Positions 57,149-64,000 of a DNA stretch of 64,000 nt are shown here, in pieces. Both the position numbers and the translations under genes were made by a program. The notes under the pieces were generated by a model. It searched no databases. It was not told where the DNA came from and was given only the letters and a program-made list of their open reading frames with translations. Numbering within the stretch: the first letter of the stretch is position 1; each line of letters opens with the position of its first letter. The DNA is from Pleurodeles waltl (lineage: Eukaryota > Chordata > Amphibia > Caudata > Salamandridae), in the NCBI RefSeq assembly GCF_031143425.1, contig NC_090439.1, positions 643,251,465 to 643,315,464 of the forward strand. The letters are read 5' to 3'.

Positions 57149-59536
57149 CAACTAACGTTATTGTGCTGTGTTGCACTAGGGGGAGACAGAGCAACACAGA
57201 GCCATATTTACTGAATATTGCCTGCTGCCGCTCTCTTCCCCTCTGCTGGGGCTCTTGAAGTCTGCCTAAACCCACACATACACAATCTCTGCATAATAGT
57301 GCAAAGGTGTAACCATAATTTTCAGCACAGATTGTGTACTGGAATAGTACTAATTACACAATTATTTTAGCATTTTCATATTGGATGTGTGCTGTATAAT
57401 GCTCCACAGACGCAATGCTTCAAATATTAAGAGAAATAAAAACACTTCTCTTAATTTGCAGCTGCCTCAAAAAAGGCAATATTTTTAACGCAAAGCTATG
57501 TTGGGCAATCTTTGTAGATCTGGCTTTGTGTCACAAACATTGGCAGTAGAGATGTAACACCCAACTACCACCCATGGAGTGTCCCCTCTTAATGCAATGT
57601 TAAACAAATGGCTATTTGTGCAAGACAAAGTCACCATTCCAGGACAACATTTATTTTTGCCTTGCAAGATAAATACTTCATTAAGACTTTGCGCTGCTTT
57701 GCATGACTTTGCTTGAATTTACAGTGGCGGAGAATCTTGATAAATCTGACCCAACATTTTTTCTTGATCATGTTTGTCAATGAGCATTGAAAACCCAGGA
57801 AATAGACATTTGGTGGGGGCTTGGTAAAGACCTTTGTTTGATTCTTAGTAGGTGTGTAAAAAGAGTCCTTATGATTCATTAGTCACGTTATTTACTAGTT
57901 CCCTGGCCTAGAGTTAGTAGAATTTTGTTTGTTCATGTGCGCGAGACATAGTGTGGCTATGTGCACATAGAAATTCAAATGCCAGCACCTGTCTACTTGA
58001 AGAAATCTAGTCTTAACTGTTTCTTCAAGTACAATCTCACACGACACACCATATGCCCATACTAAATCACGTTTAGTTTTACAGAAATCCTTGCATTTGC
58101 ATTTGTATAGCCCATCGTTGACCCACAAAACGAAGGATCTACCTTGGAGTGAGAATTCTGGCTGCTCACACTGAGCAGTGCTGGGGATTTTAACACCATG
58201 GTGCCACGCGATTCTTGATATATGTGCTCCTCATTGTCACGGTCACTGGAAAGGAGCAATGGATTCTTCATATCCTCCATGCAAACAAAAAGGCAGAAGC
58301 AGTATCATGTTCTTTTATAGAAAGTGCCAGGTAATGTTAGTTGTCTATTCCACACAAATATCAAGCTTAGGGCACCAGCAATCCGATGTTATACCTGGAG
58401 AGTGCAAGGATGAACTTCTTGCAGACCAGGGGTGTAGCTCATAGTGGTGCAGCTGTCAGAGGTGCGGCAGGTGCAGTGGCCCCAGGGTCATAGATGAGAG
58501 GGGCCCTCCCTTGTCTCCACCCACAGTTGACAGAGAGCGTCTTAGGTCATGACCTTTATTTCTTTGTACTCTAATTGGGTTCGAGGTGGGAGGTGGAATC
58601 CCCTCCCTCTGTGCCGCAAGCGTGCTAACCGACCGTGGTAGGTGGCACAGCACCATGGGTTTGTGCTGCTGCAGCCAGGCAGAAAGGTTAGCCAAGGGGC
58701 AGCATGTGTTGTTTGTGGTCCCAGTTTAGCCTTGCAGCACATAGAATGATAAACGTGACCTCTGAGCAGCTTGATGCCAGCTAACTGTTCTTGGAGAATT
58801 GGTATGAAGGAATTTTATTTATATATTATGAACGCTCCCGAAGCAGATTTATTTCGGCCCTGTCACTCAGTGTACGTGAACTATACCTCAGATTAAGGGC
58901 AGTCTTTAGTTTAATCTCTTCAAGTTATCAAGTAACATTTCTATAATGGGGCAGCAGCAGCATATGGCACTAGGTGAACCAGGGTATAGGACCCTAATTC
59001 GCACTCAGTTTTCATGGTAATGTTTAAAGTCCTACAAATGCAACCTGCAGATCATTAATATCTGGTGTCTTAGTGTAATTAGTTCAATGGAAGCAAACAT
59101 GAACTGCAATACCGAGAATACATTAGTCACACCAAAGCCGAAGACTGGACACAGCATCTATGATGACTAAAGAGCGAGGAGCCGTCGCTTCATTTTATCA
59201 TTGTAGGACTGGAGCTTGCTCTGCGCTCTGCCTAAGAACATCTCTCTTTCACTGCACGAGGAATCCTGCAGTATGGATACCCTTAATGGACCTTATTTGT
59301 TTAATTATTGGAGACCAACAGCACACCCGCCCTTTCTGTGTCTGTTCTCTATGTGTGAATGAAGTCTACAGTGCTAATGAATGTTGGTTACTGGGGGCAC
59401 AAACAGTGGGGCAGGTGCTGCACATGAAGAAAATTCAACAAGACCAGTGTGAATGGTACAACTGCGTGATACCTTTTGCTCACTCAGATTGCAGACACAT
59501 TTTCTGTGCATGACTGCTAGCTAATAAAGACTCCGG
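57149..59536. other. unassigned intergenic DNA
   Basis: A 117-codon plus frame (59,160-59,513) has no recognisable domain. CAGGGGTGTAGCTC near 58,429 looks like one hAT end, but no partner end was found. AATAAA occurs at about 59,523 just before the tandem array. Confidence 0.45.
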
Positions 59537-60400
59537 TATCCATTGCAATACTTATCCCACCCCAGCCGTCGACTCCCCAACCTCCTCACAATGTGAAGAG
59601 CACCTTATGTATGAAACACTGACACTGAGTGACCTGTATCGCAATACTTACCAGAGCCCATCCCTCGCCTCTCCAACCTCCTCAAAATGTGAAGAGCACC
59701 ATCTGTATGAAACACTGACACTGACTGACCTCTATCGCAATACTTACCACAGCCCAACCCTCGCCTCTCCAACCTCCTCACAATGTGAAGAGCACCATTA
59801 TGTATGAAACACTGACACTGAGTGACCTCTATCGTACTACTTACCACAACCCAGCCATCGTCTCTCCAACCTCCTCAAAATGTGAATAGCACCTTATGTA
59901 TGAAACACTGACTGACCTCTATCGCAGTACTTACCACAGCCCAGCCGTCGCCTCTCCAACCTCCTCACAATGTGAAAAGCACCTTATGTATGAAACATTG
60001 ACACTGACTGACCTCTATCGCAATACTTACCACAGCCCAACCCTCGCCTCTCCAACCTCCTCACAATGTGAAGAGCACCTTATGTATGAAACACTGACAC
60101 TGAGTGACCTCTATCGCAATACTTACCACAGCCCAGCCCTCGCCTCTCCAACCTCCTCAAAATGTGAAGAGCACCTTATGTATGAAACACTGACACTGAG
60201 TGACCTCTATCGCAATACTTACCACAGCCCAACCCTCGCCTCTCCAACCTCCTCACAATGTGAAGAGCACCTTATGTATGAAACACTGACACTGACCTCT
60301 ATCACAATACTTATCACAGCCCAGCCCTCGCCTCTCCAACCTCCTCACAATGTGAAGAGCACCTTAATGTATGAAAGACTGACTGACCTCTATCGAGCGC
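59537..60400 (+). repeat. 96-bp minisatellite, ~9 units, frame kept open
   Basis: Unit landmarks TGTATGAAACACTGACACTGA start at about 59,608, 59,704, 59,801, 59,897, 59,987, 60,083, 60,179, 60,275 and 60,368; spacings are 96, 97, 96, 90, 96, 96, 96 and 93. A partial unit precedes 59,608. As 96 is a multiple of three, a 32-residue repeat (MYETLTLSDLYRNTYHSP then about 14 more residues) is read through in one frame over most of the array, broken by the 97-bp spacing and in the eighth unit. There is no start context or flanking exon, so I treat the frame as a consequence of unit length. Confidence 0.92.
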
Positions 60401-62505
60401 TCACGCTGGCCCATGCCAGGATGAGTAGTTCATCTGCTGCTAGTTTCTTTTTACCAAATTGGTGTTTGTAAAGTATACATGCAGGGCTACATGTCCCAGA
60501 ATGCAGTGAAATAAAATTAATCGGATGGGTTTCTCACACCTGGCACGTTCACAACTTAGAAAGTAATTTAATAAGATGCAGGTGAACATGGGAATATGAG
60601 GTAGTACCTCCTCATGTTGGGCAGTCATAAATGAAAACACCAGTTGAAAAGGACAAGCTGAATATGTTAGCAAAATGATTGTGTTCACTAAATTGGTTTT
60701 GTTAAAAGGAACAATCTGGTATTTAGATAATTGCTATCTTTCGCTTAGGGGGAAAGTGATTACTTATTTTAACTCGGGTAAACAATTGATGTGTGTTTTC
60801 AGAAAATGATAATATGATAGCTGGTAACAAGTTACTACATTTCCAGGGTATATTTAAAACTCATAGTTATATCACGCTGATAAGTCAAGCAAAGTTGGGA
60901 AAACTACAGCAGCAAAATCACTGGTACCAGTGTGCACCCAATTTCTGCAAATGCTGTTATTTATTGTCTTCCTAGGAGGCATTTCTTGATGTCTAGTTAA
61001 GAGTAATATATTTTGATGACGTTATCATCAGTGCTTACTAATGTGTGCATCAGAAGTCTAATCATAAGAGAAGGGTTCCCTGAAGAAAGGATTGATATTG
61101 GAGAGGGACATGGACAAAGCCAACTAGAAAAAGAGAACCCCACCTCCAAACAAAGGTTCTAATTAAAGAATCCAAAACCAGCTATTTCAAGACATTTCTA
61201 GCTATATAGACTAGTACAAGGCAAATAATAAGCAAACATTTGCTTTTTATTATACCTATCAAATGATAATCTCAATCAAAAACTTACTGTAATACAATAT
61301 ATCAATTATTTACTGACAGAAACCCCTATTCCTATACATAAAATATATACCACTCATACAAATTCAAGCACACCATTCATACTCACTCTTCACCCCATAT
61401 TATAAAAACTGTAATGCCAAGCCAACATCATGAAGAGAAAAGAAGAAAATAATAATGCCAATTGACATCTAATACATGGCATTCATAATTTAAGAAAACT
61501 ACTGGAACATTTAATAATGTCCCTTGATCCTACCATTTAAAACTCCTGCATGTGAAATACAATGATACAGTTCGTTCATAGAAATCAAAATGCCCAGAGT
61601 TGCAATCCCAAACCATTGTTATAAAGATGTCAATGCTTCCACTTATAACATCCAATAAGCCTATTCCTTAAATTCAATATTTGAAGTTACAACGAAACAG
61701 TACATAAAGATCTTTCATAGAATTCAGTCACCGAAATTGTGGTCTCAGCTGGAAGGCTATTACAGGAGTGCCGACACGCGTTGGGTGCCAGGTGGCCCGA
61801 TGGCCATGCACCCTCCTTAGGGCACTCACAAAGTTGACATCAAAGATAAGACCACAAGAGAAAGGAAGAATCCCTGTCACAACAATAGTCTGCAAAAACA
61901 AGGATTTAAAACCCGTATAAGAAAACATGAACAAGGCCTTATGCTCATGACCGTACCTCATAAAAAGGAAAAAGCAATAGAAGCGCGTTACATATTCATT
62001 ACTGTTTTACATGTGCTTACTTTTAATATCACTGCATTCTGCTGTTGCCAGTGTAATATGCTAGAATCTTGGTGAGGATTGAGGATTGGCTGTGTGCAGT
62101 TGCTCTGTACTGTGCTGCTACTAATAAAAGACTTTCATAAGAAAATATGATTGCTGATCTAACAATGGCGATGACTTTTGAAGACGTATCGGCTACTTTT
62201 GATGCAGCACAGGTGTGGAACTTTCTTCACTGAATCCAGGTTCACTTACTATGTTCCAGCTTTTACTTCAAACCTATGTATTATTTCAACTTTCAACACA
62301 GAACTTTGTCAATATGCAATACGACTCATCATCAAAATTTATTTTGATGGACGGTCGAATTACATAATGGCAAAGTTTTATATATCCTGTTTATATCATA
62401 ATTCCACTATACCAAAACGATATAATCCCAGAAAATCAATTTTCCACAATGTCTGCCAATGGTCTGACATGTAATGTAAAGAGCGGAGGACTCAAAGTGG
62501 AGAGA
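60401..62505. other. unassigned intergenic DNA
   Basis: AT-rich from about 61,190 to 61,700. No supported gene or element. Confidence 0.5.
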
Positions 62506-62509
62506 GAAT

Positions 62510-62961
62510 ACTTTTGACCTATATTGGTTAGTATGCACCTGAAAGGTGCAATCGGCCCAAAAAAATCTAATCCAGGCTAACGCAGTGTCTTGTATTCCCA
62601 TTCCTTTTAGTCTTTTTAGGAGCATATTATGGTTAACCATATCAAATGCTGCACTGAGATCTAACAAAAGCAGTGCAGCAGCATCACCTTCATCCAGTTG
62701 ATGCCTCAAAAACTCCATGAGCCCAAGGGGCACCGATTCAGTATTATGACTTGCTTGAAATCCAGATTGAGATGGGTGGAGTAAGTCATTCCGTTCTATG
62801 TGTCTTGTGAGTTGTAAATTCACATGGTTTAGCAAAGATGGGCAACAAAGATATAGGCCTATAATTAGATCATGTAAGGGGGCCTGGCCTACATTAGGTT
62901 TTTTCATTAGTGGGTTGACCAAAGCAGTTTTCCAGATTTTTGGAACCACACCCTCTGCCAA
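62510..62961 (-). pseudogene. L2-type reverse transcriptase fragment
   Basis: Open minus-strand frame with AEGVVPKIWKTALVNPLMKK, then HPSQSGFQASHNTES (usual QSGFRxxHSTETAL) and motif A LLLLDLSAAFDMVNH with its catalytic aspartate. The YADD motif is not present because homology ends first. The upstream ORF2 sequence (62,962-63,480) is full of stops. Confidence 0.82.
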
Positions 62962-63500
62962 TGACTGATTTAATAGTTAGATAACCAGCTTCATAACTTG
63001 ATGGGAAAGCTTCCCCATTATATCTGGAGGGCGGGTTTCCGGGGGGAGCGTGATTTAATGGATGAAAGTATGGCCCTAAACGATGGCACATCCAAGGGCT
63101 GAAACCCCACCAATCTAGTATCTACCTCAGGGATACTTGTTAGAAAGTTAAACATCAGCTGCGTTGGAAAATGCACCCTTCATGTCATCCACTCTTTTGA
63201 TAAAAAGTTAGGCAAATTCCTCACACTGCATTTGAGAGAGCGGAGTAACTGGTACCAAGTTTGTAGGATCCAACAAGGCTCACACTACCCGAAAAGGAGT
63301 CTTGGGACAGTTTTGGGTTGCAGTGATTTTATTCATGAAGTATGTGGCTTTGGCCTCACAACAGATTTTACGTTAAGATGTTAAGACATTCTTGTAGATT
63401 ACCTTCTGTTAGTTATTTTCAGTTTTAAGCCATGCTCTCTCTATAGCTGTTTGCATAATTTTTTGTCTTGTATGTAAAGATTCATTACATTACTCCTGCT
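62510..63500 (-). mobile_element. L2-type LINE fragment, minus strand
   Basis: In element sense this begins in the ORF2 linker region (about 63,480; KIMQTAIERAWLKTE, then KATYFMNKI) and runs into the RT. It ends abruptly near 62,510 before motif B, so both ends are lost. It is a different copy from the L2 at 28,906, because the two overlap in the same ORF2 region with different sequence. Confidence 0.78.
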
Positions 63501-63585
63501 GCTGTTCGGGCGTGGACAGAGGCAGATGAGCTTGTCTTAGTTGTCCCTTCAGTGTACCAGAGACGTGTCCGCTGCACGTGTCCGT

Positions 63586-63917
63586 GCCACGGCCGCACTT
63601 AAGTAGTCAAGGCAGGAGCTAATGGACTGAAGCAAAGATGTTAGAGCGGTAACTCCTTGTGGTCAATTGGCAACAAAAGATGGCTGCTAAAAATTTAAAT
63701 TCCCTCTTGAATTCCCTTTCCTCCACACAATTCCCCCCACAAAAGACCTTATCCACACAAGTCTCCCAAAGATTTCCCTTTTTTTATAAAAATGCTGCAG
63801 TGCAAATGTATAAAAATAAAGTAAATGCAGGTGCAGTTACAGTAAACACAGCCGGTCTTACTTCGCCACTGTCACACTTAAGTAGGCAAGCCAGGAGCTA
63901 ATGGCTTGAAGCAAAGA
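63586..63917 (+). repeat. Direct-repeat pair of ~53 bp
   Basis: 63,586-63,638 (CACTTAAGTAGTCAAGGCAGG, AGCTAATGGACTGAAGCAAAG) recurs at 63,865-63,917 with few differences, about 279 bases apart. The spacer is AT-rich with CCCTT-rich runs. It may be two units of a larger tandem repeat or the ends of an insertion; the class is unknown. Confidence 0.75.
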
Positions 63918-64000
63918 CCTGATATGTAACCTGAAAACAGGCACAAGCATGAATACCTTTGTCAGAAGAGTCTATAATCCCACCCCCCGGTTACACAATA

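Noticed and set aside
58429..58500. Possible hAT end CAGGGGTGTAGCTC
   Set aside because: No matching inverted end or 8-bp duplication found downstream.
59160..59513. 117-codon Cys-rich frame
   Set aside because: Cysteine spacing matches no zinc-binding or secreted family I recognise; probably chance. Worth a profile search but not a call.

Overview
The window looks like gene-poor, repeat-dense nuclear DNA from a very large vertebrate genome, most likely a salamander. The ribbed newt Pleurodeles waltl is my best guess, from the style of the GC-rich fold-back elements and of the long LTR starting TGTTAGAAATT; this is an inference from memory, not a search. I found no host protein-coding exon, rRNA or tRNA gene, CRISPR array or bacterial-type operon. 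Nearly every open frame over 60 codons is a repeat shadow or a fragment of a mobile-element gene.

Layout. 0-5 kb: a repeat with a (TA)n/(GATA)n tail, a truncated copy of a 2.1-kb LTR family, a 32-bp minisatellite, and an old element made of hairpins. 5-10 kb: mostly unassigned. 10.2-12.0 kb: a 5'-truncated LINE with a perfect 13-bp target-site duplication (TSD). 13-17 kb: a fold-back element with a telomere-like core, a 157-bp hAT-type MITE with a perfect 8-bp TSD, and an internally deleted Ty3/gypsy element with two 184-bp LTRs and a perfect 5-bp TSD. 19.2-23.7 kb: a 23-bp minisatellite, a 630-bp element built almost wholly of about 14 consecutive hairpins, an intact 2,088-bp solo LTR with a perfect 5-bp TSD, and a 157-bp fold-back MITE. 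25-31 kb: a 70-bp tandem array, a second hairpin-chain element, a 1.3-kb hAT-like element with internal duplications, and a 2-kb L2-type LINE on the minus strand. 32-39 kb: two more hairpin-chain elements, a small fold-back, and an L1-type LINE fragment. 41.8-43.8 kb: L2 debris fused to a decayed LTR-retrotransposon gag. 49-52 kb: an L2 fragment, a putative solo LTR carrying a 32-bp perfect palindrome, and a conserved inverted-repeat family. 55-64 kb: a 170-bp MITE, a tRNA-derived SINE with a CORE/MIR-like body, a 96-bp minisatellite whose unit keeps a 32-codon frame open, and another L2 fragment.

No genes here work together in a pathway. What links the window is transposition. Exact TSDs define the boundaries of four elements (LINE 13 bp, hAT MITE 8 bp, gypsy 5 bp, solo LTR 5 bp), and at least five loci share one architecture: serial, end-to-end hairpins. 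That architecture, best preserved at 19,761-20,390, is the most unusual thing I see.
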